From CAZCTC01 sp964501335 (GTDB lineage: Bacteria > Chloroflexota > Anaerolineae > B4-G1 > SLSP01), in NCBI GenBank assembly GCA_964501335.1, contig CAZCTC010000090.1, positions 1-28,854 of the forward strand: DNA of 28,854 nt, read 5' to 3'. How positions within the stretch are numbered: the stretch's first letter is position 1; every line of letters starts with the position of its first letter. Positions 1-8,477 of this stretch are shown here, in pieces. Position numbers and translations under genes: made by a program. A model generated the notes under the pieces. That model searched no databases. It was not told the origin of the DNA and was given only the letters and a program-made list of their open reading frames with translations.

Positions 1-59
1 TGTCTTTTGCTTTCGCGGCCTGAGCGCTCCTTTTTTTACAACCGCACAGGTCGAGAATT

Positions 60-119
60 TTCCAAAAAGCGCGCTGCGCCTGTACGGCCGTATGGGGGAG
101 GGTTGGGAGGGGGCCAGCG
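60..119 (+). repeat. 60-bp direct repeat, copy 1
   Basis: It begins TTCCAAAAAGCGCGC and ends GGGAGGGGGCCAGCG. It matches 215-274 at all positions but one (T versus G after the first 15 bases). The two copies are 155 bases apart start to start. Confidence 0.9.
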
Positions 120-219
120 CCGAAAACATGAGCTTTTTTCCAGAGCCGCCCCGGCGACGCGATCTGAGCCCTCCCCCTCATCTCGATGCCGGCAGCGTAT
201 CTTCACAAAGAATCTTCCA
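105..219 (-). repeat. Dispersed intergenic element, copy 1
   Basis: Read on the minus strand it contains TTCTTTGTGAAGAT, GCCGGCATCGAG, GAGGGGGAGGG, GTCGCCGGGG, a run of A, then CATGTTTTCGGCGCTGG. The same blocks occur in the same order on the plus strand at 12020-12125, and the last blocks again at 11706-11757. All copies are intergenic. The element has no open frame of its own. Confidence 0.75.
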
Positions 220-274
220 AAAAGCGCGCGGCGCCTGTACGGCCGTATGGGGGAGGGTTGGGAGGGGGCCAGCG
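215..274 (+). repeat. 60-bp direct repeat, copy 2
   Basis: Near-identical to 60-119. The 95 bases between the copies belong to the dispersed element that recurs inverted at 12020-12125, so the pair brackets most of that element. Confidence 0.9.
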
Positions 275-308
275 AATGGGCTGGATTTATTGAGGCGGCA
301 ATTTGAGT

Positions 309-355
309 TATATCAAGAGCGGGCTCCTGTAAAGGAGCCCGCTCTTATTGATATA
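309..355 (-). terminator. Hairpin terminator of the glycosidase gene
   Basis: Two arms with core AGAGCGGGCTCC / GGAGCCCGCTCT flank a 6-base loop, extended by TATATCAA / TTGATATA. It lies 19 bases past the stop codon of the minus-strand gene ending at 374. Confidence 0.7.
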
Positions 356-373
356 GGCGAAGAAAAAAACAGT

Positions 374-3300
374 TTATCGGGTTCCGAGCAGCGCGTGCAA
401 CGAGTCGCAGGCTGGACAGGAACCATCGGGCCGCAGGATAGCATAACCGGCCTGCGGGTCATTGACGCCGCCGCACATACCGTAGCAGTTGGCGTCCACG
501 TTCCAGACGATGACCACCCGTACCATACCCGTCTGGCTGCTCAGGCTGACGACTTCGGCCAGCCATTGCGCCTGCTCGGCGACGCTTGTGCCGGCGCCCC
601 AGGCGAAGGTGTCGGGGATGGGCGGATAGCCGTCAGGTGAGACATAACCCAGCTCGGTATAGAAGAGCTTGCGGGTGCCGCCGAAGGTGTTGTAGTAGAG
701 CTGCGTCTGCGGCAGGAAGTACCAGGAGTGGTGCCGGCCGCCGCTGTCGGCCGGGTGGCCGCTGGTTGCCGCAGGTGCGGTGGCACCGGCGTTGTGATGG
801 GCGCCGATGTAATCCATACAGTTGGCCGCACCGGCGTTGTACATGTTCTGGAGCCAGGGCAGGTCGTCGCAGCCTTCGCCACGGCAGCCACCGAAATAAC
901 CGGTGGGGGCGGGGGCGGCGCTGATGACGGCCGTGCCGGGATTCTTGGCTTTGATGGCCGCGTAGGCCTTGCAGAGCAGGTTGGTGTAGGCCTGGGGGCT
1001 GATTGAACCGCTGGCCCATTCGCGGGGCAGGTTCGGTTCGTTCCAGACCTCGATGGCGTCGGCGCCGGCGGCGGCGATGCCACCGACCCAGTTGGCGACG
1101 GTGTCGTCAAAGCCGCCCTGGGTCACCATGCCGGAATCACCGAGCGCGCTGATCTGAATCTTAAAGCCGTTGGCGTGTGCCGCGGCGATGATGCCGGCGG
1201 CGTCGCCGGGATAGCGGACCTGAACTTTGGCCCAGTTCATGCCGGCGTAGTGCATCTTGTCGGCGGCCTGGAAGCCCTGCAGGATATGTCCACCCAGTTC
1301 AAAAGCGCCGCCGGAGACGGGCTTGATGGGGGTCGGAGCGGTTGCGCCGGGGGTGGGGGTGGGCTGGGGATCACCGACATTGATGAGAATGGTCATGCCG
1401 CTGCCCGAAATCGTGGCGTCTTTGGCGATCAACTGCCACTGAGCCTGATAAGTGCCGTCCGCGGCGGGTGCAACCATGTCGACGTTGACATCGATGGTCT
1501 TGCCGGGCTGGACGGCGCCGACTTTGATCTTGGCCTGAGCGCCCATCGCATCGCCGGTGGCGAGGATGGCGTAGGTTTCTTCGGGCCAGGCAGTGCTGCC
1601 GGTGTTCTGCATCCGCCAGGTCTTGGTGAATTTTTCACCTTTCTGGAAACGGGTGTTGTCGGGGACCGTGACATCGGCCACGAAAGCGCCCGTCATGGTG
1701 TCGCTGGGCGGAGGCGTGGCGAGGGCATTGGCGGTCGCTCCGGGAGTGGTTGTTGTGGTCGGTGAGGTGGCTGTCGTGGTCGTCATCGGCACGCCGACCT
1801 GTAACGCCAGTGTGCCGCGGCTTACGCCCATCACATTGGCGGCGATCTGGTAGGTGCCGGAGATCTGCGGCGCTGTCCAGGCCAGTTGCGGCTGATCCAG
1901 CGTAGTCTTGACTTCGGTCGCCTGCCCGTTCGGGCTGGTGATCTGCCAGGTGATTTCCGGCATGGCATATTCACCGGCCGGAGCCTGGGTTTTGAACTCA
2001 TTCACGGCGGCGAGGATGCCCGGCATATTGCGCGGATCGGCCAGATCGCGCAGGAGGACCCCGCCCAGGTGATAGCGGTTGGTCAGGTCCAGGCGGGTGC
2101 GCAGCCATTGCGGCGTTCCCAACCAGACTTTCTTGTCGCCCATCGAGAGGGTGGCGGCGCCGGTGGCAGCATCGGTGGCCACACTGGGAGAGCCCGTGAT
2201 CTGCAAAGCTACCGGGGTGCCGGGTTGCAGCGTATCGGTCAGGGGCTGGGCCGTCTGAATTGCCGCGGCGGTTCCCAGGAGATCGGTAAAGGCCACGGTT
2301 TGTTGTCCGTCTGTGCTCAACGTCGAATAAATCGGGTACAGCTTATAGCGGTTGACCTGACCGGTCGCCCAGCTCAGCAGCTGTTCCACCGTTCCGCCGG
2401 CGGCATAAGCGGCGGGATCGGCAGGCATGGGGAAGCGGATCTGGTCGGCGGCTTTGCCGAGTGCCGCCCAGTCATAGCCGGCGGTCTCCCAGGCGGTGCC
2501 GTTTTGCACGGGGGTATCGACCGTTACGGCGAGCCAGGCCTGCTTCTCATGCAGGGCGGCGCCGAGGGCCTGGACAAAGGTGCTGTAAGCATCGCGTTGT
2601 TCGGCCTTCAGTCCTCGATAGTCGAGTACCAGCCCCTTGTATCCGTTATTGGCGACCAGAGCCACCAGGTTTTGGATATGGGTATTGCGGTCGGTTTCGA
2701 TCGAGAGCATATCATTGACCAGGCCGGGGTTGGGTTCGCGGCCGGGGACCCAGTTGCGCACCGTGGGCGCCAGCTGCAAGGTAGAACCTTCAGCGGCCTT
2801 GGGCAGCTGATCGGCGTTACCGATCAGATTGCCGAGCGTGCTGATTTTCATGCCGATGAGATCGGCTTCGGTCAGCGCGGTGCTGACATCTTGAGCGGGA
2901 AGGGCTTCCCCTTCGCCGACGACGGTTTGCGGAATGGGTTCGGTCTGCATAACCATCAGCGAAGTGGGCAAGGCGTCCATCTGGGCGACCAGGTGTTCCT
3001 GAGCGCGGTCCAGCGTGGAGGGAATCCATTGCCAGGCCTGGCCATCCCAGGCATAGAGATCCAGGGTTTCCCAGGGTTCGGCATCATTGGGAATGATGAC
3101 TTCCAGGGTGGTGGGGCCGATTTGTTTGCCGCTGGAATTGATGGTGTAGTAGGGGCTTTTCGGTTTGAGCCCGGCGGGGAGGGTTTCCAGAGCCGTTTTG
3201 AGATCGGCCTGCGATCCGGTTTCAAATTCGGCCCGGGGAATGGAGCCCAGTTTGACCGCCAGTCCTTTGACCTGTTCCGGATCGATTTTTACAAACAACC

Positions 3301-3709
3301 CATCGGGATGGGTAATGGTAGGATTTTCGGCGTTTAGCGTTGTGTAGCCGTTTCCTTGAACCAACAAGGCGCCCGGAGAGAGAGGGGAAAGAAAGAGTAG
3401 GATGATTAAGATTACTGCGGCGCCAATGCCGATGATCCAACCCTTGCCGGCCAGCAACTTTCCTAACTGGAGAGTCGGCCGGGGAGCCGCGGGTTTACTG
3501 GCTTTGCTCTGGTTTTCCAGGGCGGCCAGACTGATGAGGCCGGGCCGTTCTGTGGAAGCTGCGGCCGTCGCTGCGGTCTCCTGTGCGGGCTCCGGGGCTG
3601 AGGCCATCGGGCTCGCCGGTTCAGCAGCTGCCGATTCCGCGGGGGACTCAGCGGGCAAATTTGCCGGCTTCTCCTGTGACTCCAGCACCTCTTTTGAGTC
3701 TTCAGTCAT
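374..3709 (-). CDS. Membrane-anchored multidomain glycoside hydrolase (GH clan A catalytic domain)
   Basis: 1111 residues. Residues 1-90 are a Pro/Ala/Glu-rich cytoplasmic stretch; one membrane segment follows at about 91-112, and the rest should lie outside the cell. Residues about 283-570 resemble the YaaH-type GH18 barrel, but where active GH18 enzymes have Asp-Trp/Phe-Glu this reads Asp363-Tyr-Arg365, so that barrel is probably inactive. A Thr/Pro linker leads to an NBR1-type Ig domain (about 673-775, with KTWRMQNTGSTAWP). The C-terminal barrel (about 795-1111) has WNEPN with Glu891 and YTELGY with Glu1019, the acid/base and nucleophile pattern of clan A glycosidases. It is probably a cell-surface polysaccharide hydrolase; the substrate cannot be read. 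The start is ATG with GAGGAGGT upstream. The gene stands alone, ending at a terminator and divergent from the kinase. Confidence 0.8.
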   Translation of the reverse strand: MTEDSKEVLESQEKPANLPAESPAESAAAEPASPMASAPEPAQETAATAAASTERPGLISLAALENQSKASKPAAPRPTLQLGKLLAGKGWIIGIGAAVILIILLFLSPLSPGALLVQGNGYTTLNAENPTITHPDGLFVKIDPEQVKGLAVKLGSIPRAEFETGSQADLKTALETLPAGLKPKSPYYTINSSGKQIGPTTLEVIIPNDAEPWETLDLYAWDGQAWQWIPSTLDRAQEHLVAQMDALPTSLMVMQTEPIPQTVVGEGEALPAQDVSTALTEADLIGMKISTLGNLIGNADQLPKAAEGSTLQLAPTVRNWVPGREPNPGLVNDMLSIETDRNTHIQNLVALVANNGYKGLVLDYRGLKAEQRDAYSTFVQALGAALHEKQAWLAVTVDTPVQNGTAWETAGYDWAALGKAADQIRFPMPADPAAYAAGGTVEQLLSWATGQVNRYKLYPIYSTLSTDGQQTVAFTDLLGTAAAIQTAQPLTDTLQPGTPVALQITGSPSVATDAATGAATLSMGDKKVWLGTPQWLRTRLDLTNRYHLGGVLLRDLADPRNMPGILAAVNEFKTQAPAGEYAMPEITWQITSPNGQATEVKTTLDQPQLAWTAPQISGTYQIAANVMGVSRGTLALQVGVPMTTTTATSPTTTTTPGATANALATPPPSDTMTGAFVADVTVPDNTRFQKGEKFTKTWRMQNTGSTAWPEETYAILATGDAMGAQAKIKVGAVQPGKTIDVNVDMVAPAADGTYQAQWQLIAKDATISGSGMTILINVGDPQPTPTPGATAPTPIKPVSGGAFELGGHILQGFQAADKMHYAGMNWAKVQVRYPGDAAGIIAAAHANGFKIQISALGDSGMVTQGGFDDTVANWVGGIAAAGADAIEVWNEPNLPREWASGSISPQAYTNLLCKAYAAIKAKNPGTAVISAAPAPTGYFGGCRGEGCDDLPWLQNMYNAGAANCMDYIGAHHNAGATAPAATSGHPADSGGRHHSWYFLPQTQLYYNTFGGTRKLFYTELGYVSPDGYPPIPDTFAWGAGTSVAEQAQWLAEVVSLSSQTGMVRVVIVWNVDANCYGMCGGVNDPQAGYAILRPDGSCPACDSLHALLGTR

Positions 3710-3835
3710 TGAAACTACCTCCTCGAGAGAAAAAACTAGAAACAGTGTATTGACAGTGGCACAGTGACGGAGGTTATTCTAGCACAGGGTTGTTAATGGG
3801 CAAGTCAAGGCGGTTTGCCTGGCCGGGAAAATTAG

Positions 3836-3995
3836 TTTTTATATTTTTCATACGTCCTGTCAGGGCGCGTGAAAAATATAAAAACAATTCACTGGGATTT
3901 CACTGCAAAGGTGCCGAGGATGCAGAGAAAACATAAACAAAAAAACTCTCTCCCCCTGTACTGTGGTTAACTCGGGCCTTGCGGCGGGAGAAAGC
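3836..3995 (+). repeat. Hairpin-plus-tag element A
   Basis: A long imperfect hairpin (TTTTTATATTTTTCA ... TGAAAAATATAAAAA, about 3836-3886) is followed at 3933-3958 by the tag ATAAACAAAAAAACTCTCTC plus a C run, then TTGCGGCGGGA. The same tag follows hairpins at 11.9, 12.1, 15.2 and 26.0 kb. It sits between two divergent genes. Confidence 0.6.
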
Positions 3996-4010
3996 AACCA
4001 TAAAACGATG

Positions 4011-4038
4011 GCCCCTTCCAGCGCCAGCCGGAAGGGGC
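4011..4038. repeat. Small hairpin before the kinase gene
   Basis: GCCCCTTCC and GGAAGGGGC form a perfect 9-bp stem around a 10-base loop. It lies just upstream of the proposed kinase promoter, so it could be an operator or part of the preceding repeat. No T run follows, which argues against a terminator. Confidence 0.5.
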
Positions 4039-4061
4039 AAAATAGGGCATTGATGAATTTA

Positions 4062-4070
4062 TGTTAAAAT
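4062..4070 (+). promoter_or_regulatory. Extended -10 promoter, possibly leaderless
   Basis: TGTTAAAAT fits an extended -10 (TG-n-TAnnnT). The -10 hexamer ends 7 bases before the kinase ATG and no Shine-Dalgarno sequence precedes that ATG, so transcription may begin at or next to the start codon. Confidence 0.4.
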
Positions 4071-4077
4071 GTAGGGT

Positions 4078-6786
4078 ATGAATCTACTCTTTCTTGCCGA
4101 CCAGCAGACGCGCACGTTGATCCTGAACCGGGCCCTGCGGCAGAGTAGCGGAGTTGTGGTACGCCGTTGTACTCGACTTCAGGAAGCCTGTCAGCTGCTT
4201 GCCGAAACCCCCCCGGATGCGATTTTACTTCTGGAGCCCTTGCCTGACGGCGATGCTGTGGATCTCTGGCAGTTTTTGCGCCAGCGGGGCTTACGGCTGC
4301 CGGTGGTCGTGGCGCATGGGGCCGATCCGGAGCGGGCTACTTTGCTGGTGCCTACCCGAACCAAACGGGCGATTTCGGGAATGGGGGAGATCGACGATGA
4401 GACGCCGGTGATTTTCGATCCGGCGGAGAATGCGGCGGCTTCTTCATTAAAAGAGTTGTTGGATCAGGTTTCCATTCCGCTGCGTCCGGAATCCAAATCG
4501 ATTTTGCAGGCCCAATTGTTGGGAACCCTGCTGGAAATCGCGCCGCTGCTGCTGACGGAGTTTGATCTGGATGCTTTGTTGCAGCGGATTGTTGAAAAAG
4601 CTGTGGAGTTGATTCCGCAGGCTGAAGCGGGAAGTTTGCAGATGTTGGAAAAGGGGCGTTTTATTTTCCGGGGGATGGTGGGCTATCCTGAAGAGATTCG
4701 GGAAGTGCATTTGCCGGCCGACCATTATTTTATCCCGGCCTTGCAGCGGGGTGAAGTCATTCATGTGCGTCACCTGGGGGAGCAGGATGCCTTGCTTCTA
4801 CCGGAAGAGATCGCGCAAAAGCTCCAGAAATTTGGTCACAGTCGGGAGACCGAGGAGACGCTGGCGGCGCCTTTTCTGCGCGATGGAGAGCTTTTCGGTT
4901 ATCTGACGGTGGATTCTTTTACCCGTGGGGCCACGTTTGGGCCGGCGGATGAGGAATCTTTGCGATTGTTTGCCTCTCTGGCCGGGATTGCGATCCGTAA
5001 TGCTGAATTGTTCCAGGCCGAACATGAAGCCCGGTCGCTGGCGGAGGCATTGGGCAATATCCAGGCGTTGTTGAATTCCACGCTCAATCTGGATCAGGTA
5101 TTGGATCACCTGCTTTCTGCGCTCTCGGATTTCATTTCCTGTGATGCGGCGGAAGTATTGCTGGTAGAAGGGGATGATGTACGGATTGCACGCTGGCGCG
5201 GCGATCCGCCTTTCTCGGGGCCGGCGGGAATTGAACGGGTGCGCTTTTCCTTGTTGCGGACTTCTAATTTGTTGGAGGCCGCCCGGGAGCGGGCTCCGGT
5301 GTTGCTGGACGATGTGCATACGTTGCCGGGCTGGATTCAGATTTCCGGTTATGAGTGGATTCGGGCCCATATCGCCATGCCGCTTTTTCTGGATCAGACG
5401 CTGGTCGGCTTTTTAAATGTGATGAGTTCTCAGGTGGCGGCCTTCAAGGATGCGGATCTGGATATTATGAAGGCTCTGACCCCGCCGGCGGCGCTGGCTA
5501 TTCGCAATGCCCGGCTCTTCCATGCGGAGCAATCCGCCCGTCGGCTGGCGGAGACTTTGCAGGAAGTGGGCGCGGCGTTGGTGACCACTTTTGACGAGAT
5601 GCATATGTTGCGGATGGGGGCGGATTATTTGCGGAGAATTTTGCCCTTTAATTCGTTGAGCATTTCCTTTTTACGCGGCGAAGAGGTCTGGACCCCTTAT
5701 ACTCAGGATTTGCCGGCGGATCTGGAACGCTGGCTGTTGGGAAAGATTCCCCTGGATCGGGTGCCTTTGTGGCGGGAGATGGCCTGGTCCCGCCGGGGAG
5801 TAGTGATTTCCGATACGGGAGTTGATCCCCGTTGGGAGAAGATGCCCGATGTTTTCCCGGAAGGTTCGTTTATCGGGGTTCCTTTGCGGGGACAGGGTAA
5901 GGTGATGGGCTTTGTCTGTTTGAGTATGCCGGCTCCCTATTTTTACGGAGAGCGGGATTTGCAGCCCTTTCAATCGCTGGCCGATTTGCTGGCGATGGCG
6001 TTGACGAATGCCCGGCTTTTTTGGGAGGCCCGGCAGGCGCGCCACCGGGCAGAGGAGGCTTACGAATCGCTGCGGCGACTGGATGCGATGAAATCTCAGT
6101 TTACCCAGAATGTTTCGCATGAATTGCGCACGCCGCTTTCGGTGGTGAAGGGGTATGTGGATCTGGCGCTGGATGGGACATTGGGCTTTACTCTTGATCC
6201 GGCGTTGCAGCAGGTGTTGCAAACCATTCAGGTGCAGACCAGCCATCTGGTTCAGCTGGTGGAATCGATTACCGTGTTGGAAGATCTGGAGATCGAACAG
6301 ATTACCCTGCGGCCGCAGCCGATTTTGCCGGTGTTGCTCGCTTCCGCTCAGGCGGTGCGGCAACGGGCGCAGCGTGAATCGCGTACCTTGACGATGGAAT
6401 TGCCGCCTCAGTTGCCGGAGGTAGCTTTGGACCCGCAACATCTGGGGCTGGCGCTGGCGCACCTTTTGGATAATGCGATGAAGTTCACGGTGCCGGGCGG
6501 GCGGATCTGGCTGTGGGCGGCCGTGCGTAACGATGAGCTGTGGATTCAGATTCAGGACGACGGGATTGGTATTCCGGCGGAAGAATTGGAGCGTATTTTC
6601 GAGCGTTTTTATCAGGTAGATGGGAGTGTGAGCCGACGTTATGGGGGGTTGGGATTGGGCCTCTCGATTGTGCGAGAGATTATTTTAAAGCACCAGGGGC
6701 GGGTGTGGGCTGAGAGTGAAGGCCTGAACCAGGGAACGATTTTCCATATTGTGCTTCCTATTTATCGAAAAGGGGATCCGTTGTGA
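4078..6786 (+). CDS. Soluble multi-GAF sensor histidine kinase with degenerate receiver domain
   Basis: 902 residues with no membrane segment, so a cytoplasmic sensor. Residues 1-115 look like a response-regulator receiver, but the phospho-acceptor Asp is replaced by Glu53 (DAILLLEPLPDG), making it a pseudo-receiver. Three GAF-type domains follow at roughly 150-320, 330-480 and 490-655, each ending in the helix that leads to the next (IRNAELFQAE, IRNARLFHAE, LTNARLFWEA). The kinase core has an H box with His681 (NVSHELRTPLS), an N box with Asn799 (LLDNAMKF), then DDGIGIP near 827 and GGLGLGLSIV. GAF domains of this kind commonly bind small ligands or chromophores; which one is unknown. No response regulator is encoded nearby. 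Its stop overlaps the next start by one base, so it likely heads the operon to 9482. Confidence 0.9.
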   Translation: MNLLFLADQQTRTLILNRALRQSSGVVVRRCTRLQEACQLLAETPPDAILLLEPLPDGDAVDLWQFLRQRGLRLPVVVAHGADPERATLLVPTRTKRAISGMGEIDDETPVIFDPAENAAASSLKELLDQVSIPLRPESKSILQAQLLGTLLEIAPLLLTEFDLDALLQRIVEKAVELIPQAEAGSLQMLEKGRFIFRGMVGYPEEIREVHLPADHYFIPALQRGEVIHVRHLGEQDALLLPEEIAQKLQKFGHSRETEETLAAPFLRDGELFGYLTVDSFTRGATFGPADEESLRLFASLAGIAIRNAELFQAEHEARSLAEALGNIQALLNSTLNLDQVLDHLLSALSDFISCDAAEVLLVEGDDVRIARWRGDPPFSGPAGIERVRFSLLRTSNLLEAARERAPVLLDDVHTLPGWIQISGYEWIRAHIAMPLFLDQTLVGFLNVMSSQVAAFKDADLDIMKALTPPAALAIRNARLFHAEQSARRLAETLQEVGAALVTTFDEMHMLRMGADYLRRILPFNSLSISFLRGEEVWTPYTQDLPADLERWLLGKIPLDRVPLWREMAWSRRGVVISDTGVDPRWEKMPDVFPEGSFIGVPLRGQGKVMGFVCLSMPAPYFYGERDLQPFQSLADLLAMALTNARLFWEARQARHRAEEAYESLRRLDAMKSQFTQNVSHELRTPLSVVKGYVDLALDGTLGFTLDPALQQVLQTIQVQTSHLVQLVESITVLEDLEIEQITLRPQPILPVLLASAQAVRQRAQRESRTLTMELPPQLPEVALDPQHLGLALAHLLDNAMKFTVPGGRIWLWAAVRNDELWIQIQDDGIGIPAEELERIFERFYQVDGSVSRRYGGLGLGLSIVREIILKHQGRVWAESEGLNQGTIFHIVLPIYRKGDPL

Positions 6787-7520
6787 TGTTGCAGCAGGGA
6801 TGGTTGCGGTTGAAGGCATGGGGACTGGAAATAAGAAATCAGGCCTGGGGTGGGGGGGGCTGGCGAAAGGCGCTGCTGGGGGCCTTTTTTTGTGTGGGGT
6901 TCGGGGCCGGGGTGTTGATCCTGCAAAGCTGTCAGGCAACGCCGACTGCGGCACCCGCAGCTCCTGAGCGGGGGGTTTTGTTCAGTGAGGATTTTTCTGC
7001 GCCTAACGCGGGTTGGGCGATTTTTGAGACGGATACGGGTGCAGCTGAGGTGCGCGACGGGCAGATGTTTTTAGAAGATCGCGGCAAGGGGACGGCGGCC
7101 TATACCACCCTGGTTGGCAAGAGCTGGAAGGACATTGTGATCCAGGTGAATGTGCGTCAGGTCGAGGGGACGGTGAATAACTGGATGGGGGTGACCTGCC
7201 GGCAATCCGGCGAACAGGATTATTATCTGTTTGCGATCAGCGCGGATGGATATTATTTGATTCTAAAGCAGGAAGACGGGATAGCCGATACTTTAATTCC
7301 CCCGACCTATAATGATGCAATTCAAACGGGGCGGACGGTGAATCGGTTGGAGGTGCGTTGCCAGGGCAGCACGCTTTCGATGACCGTTAATGGGCGATTG
7401 CTGGTGTCGCGCGCCGACAACACTTTTAGTCAGGGGGGGATTTCGCTGGTCGCTGATGCTGTGGAGGTCGGCAGCACCACGACGGTGGCTTTCGATCGGT
7501 TGACGATTTCGACTCCCTGA
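6786..7520 (+). CDS. Lipoprotein with LamG-like beta-sandwich
   Basis: 244 residues. The N-terminus has an unusually long charged region, a hydrophobic stretch (ALLGAFFCVGFGAGVLI) and a lipobox LQSC, so it should be exported and lipid-anchored. The mature part begins with a Pro/Ala-rich linker, then FSEDFSAPNAGWAIFETD, a pattern seen in concanavalin/LamG-like domains of the DUF1080 type that bind or cleave sugars. No catalytic residues can be assigned. The start ATG overlaps the kinase stop (TGATG); a GTG one codon earlier is possible. Tight coupling to the kinase suggests a shared job such as sensing at the envelope, but that is inference. Confidence 0.75.
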   Translation: MLQQGWLRLKAWGLEIRNQAWGGGGWRKALLGAFFCVGFGAGVLILQSCQATPTAAPAAPERGVLFSEDFSAPNAGWAIFETDTGAAEVRDGQMFLEDRGKGTAAYTTLVGKSWKDIVIQVNVRQVEGTVNNWMGVTCRQSGEQDYYLFAISADGYYLILKQEDGIADTLIPPTYNDAIQTGRTVNRLEVRCQGSTLSMTVNGRLLVSRADNTFSQGGISLVADAVEVGSTTTVAFDRLTISTP

Positions 7521-7547
7521 GAAGCGGCAGAGTAAAGAGGAGTTAAT

Positions 7548-8255
7548 TTGAAGCTGTTGTCGAAACTTAATCGATGGCGTATGCCTGTCGGGTTCTTTTT
7601 CCTTTCGGTGATGTTGTTTGGTTATTTCGGTCCCTGGATCGGGCAGCGGGCGGCCGTTTTGGCCTGGAATCCCTACGATCTTTTCGATATTTTGCGTTTT
7701 TTGCCCGCTATTGAATCTGGAACTTTGCGCCCCAATCTTCAGATGCTGCGGTTTCCTTTATTAAGTGCCGGCGTGTTGTTGCCTTTGATTGCCGGACGGC
7801 ATACCTGGCTGCGCTGGATGGTGGCTGTTGTGGGGATTTTCCTGGCGGTCAATACCCTTCCTCCCTATCCTACGATTTTGACGGCGGCGCAGACGCCGGG
7901 GTGGGATGTGGTGCTGGCGTGGGGGGTGGGGACCATGGGGGTAATCGTGCTGGCGGCCCTGGTGACGCCTTATCTGGGACGCTGGCGCTGGTTGTTGGTG
8001 ATTTTGTTGACGGGATTTGCCGTGATTCCATCGTTGCTGACTTTTTCCCAACTATTTCCGGCCGTGGCGGCGCTTTACAAAACGCCGGTGAATCCAGGCT
8101 GGGGGCTGTGGGTCTTTGTGAGTGGAGCCCTCGGTCTGACGGTGTGGTATGTGGAGGAGGGAATTTATGGATGGAGACGAGGCGTTGAAGAATCCGGGAG
8201 AGCGGGAACAACCGGTTTCTCTGGAAGCGTTGCGGGAGGTGAAGGCTCGCTATGA
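7548..8255 (+). CDS. Uncharacterised multi-pass membrane protein
   Basis: 235 residues with about six hydrophobic segments (for example MPVGFFFLSVMLFGYFGPWI, WMVAVVGIFLAVNTL, VVLAWGVGTMGVIVLAALV and WLLVILLTGFAVIPSLL). No family is recognised. It starts at TTG with AAAGAGGAG about 6 bases upstream, 27 bases after the lipoprotein gene. Its last 30 codons overlap the next gene by 89 bases in another frame, and that tail (Gly/Ser-rich, no hydrophobic segment) looks non-conserved. An earlier natural stop, or an assembly error near 8160, is possible. Confidence 0.65.
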   Translation: MKLLSKLNRWRMPVGFFFLSVMLFGYFGPWIGQRAAVLAWNPYDLFDILRFLPAIESGTLRPNLQMLRFPLLSAGVLLPLIAGRHTWLRWMVAVVGIFLAVNTLPPYPTILTAAQTPGWDVVLAWGVGTMGVIVLAALVTPYLGRWRWLLVILLTGFAVIPSLLTFSQLFPAVAALYKTPVNPGWGLWVFVSGALGLTVWYVEEGIYGWRRGVEESGRAGTTGFSGSVAGGEGSL

Positions 8256-8463
8256 GGAGATGCTTATGAGCAAGCCGAATGTGGTGGCTGTCGGGATCGG
8301 GATGCGGCAGTGTGGCGGGCAGATTTTGCCGGAGCCGGCCCTGGTCGTCAATGTGACGCAGAAAGTGGCTTTGGAGTCATTGAAACCTGAGGAACGTATT
8401 CCTCAGGAATTGGATGGAGTTCCTGTAGACGTTCAGGCTATCGGGACTGTGCGGTTTTTCTAA
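8167..8463 (+). CDS. Small protein matching the N-terminal domain of the downstream protease
   Basis: 98 residues. The start is ATG at 8167 because GGAGGAGGG lies 5 bases before it; an upstream frame start at 8149 has no such site. Residues about 37-95 (PNVVAVGIGM ... LKPEERIPQELDGVPVDV) line up with residues 20-75 of the next gene product (PNIVACGLGY ... LSAKERLPGVLDGIVTDV). It has no catalytic residues and no signal peptide. The simplest reading is a free-standing copy of the protease N-terminal domain. It could act in trans as a folding helper or inhibitor, as some protease propeptides do, but that function is inferred only from homology and order. It lies 14 bases before the protease gene. 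Confidence 0.7.
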   Translation: MDGDEALKNPGEREQPVSLEALREVKARYEEMLMSKPNVVAVGIGMRQCGGQILPEPALVVNVTQKVALESLKPEERIPQELDGVPVDVQAIGTVRFF

Positions 8464-8477
8464 AAGGAGCATTCATC

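Larger units (their letters stand above)
1..373. other. Gene-free repeat-rich stretch
   Basis: No convincing gene is present. The stretch holds a 60-base direct repeat (60-119 and 215-274), the first copy of a dispersed GC-rich element found again inverted near 11.7 and 12.1 kb, and the terminator of the glycosidase gene. The short open frames here run through the repeats, have no ribosome binding site and give low-complexity Arg/Gly-rich translations. Confidence 0.7.

Noticed and set aside
60..274. CRISPR array
   Set aside because: There are only two 60-base repeats, and the 95 bases between them are themselves part of a dispersed repeat.
1886..3337. 483-codon plus-strand open frame opposite the glycosidase gene
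   Set aside because: It has no ribosome binding site and a Gly/Arg/Gln-rich translation with no domain. The minus strand encodes clear protein domains over the same span.
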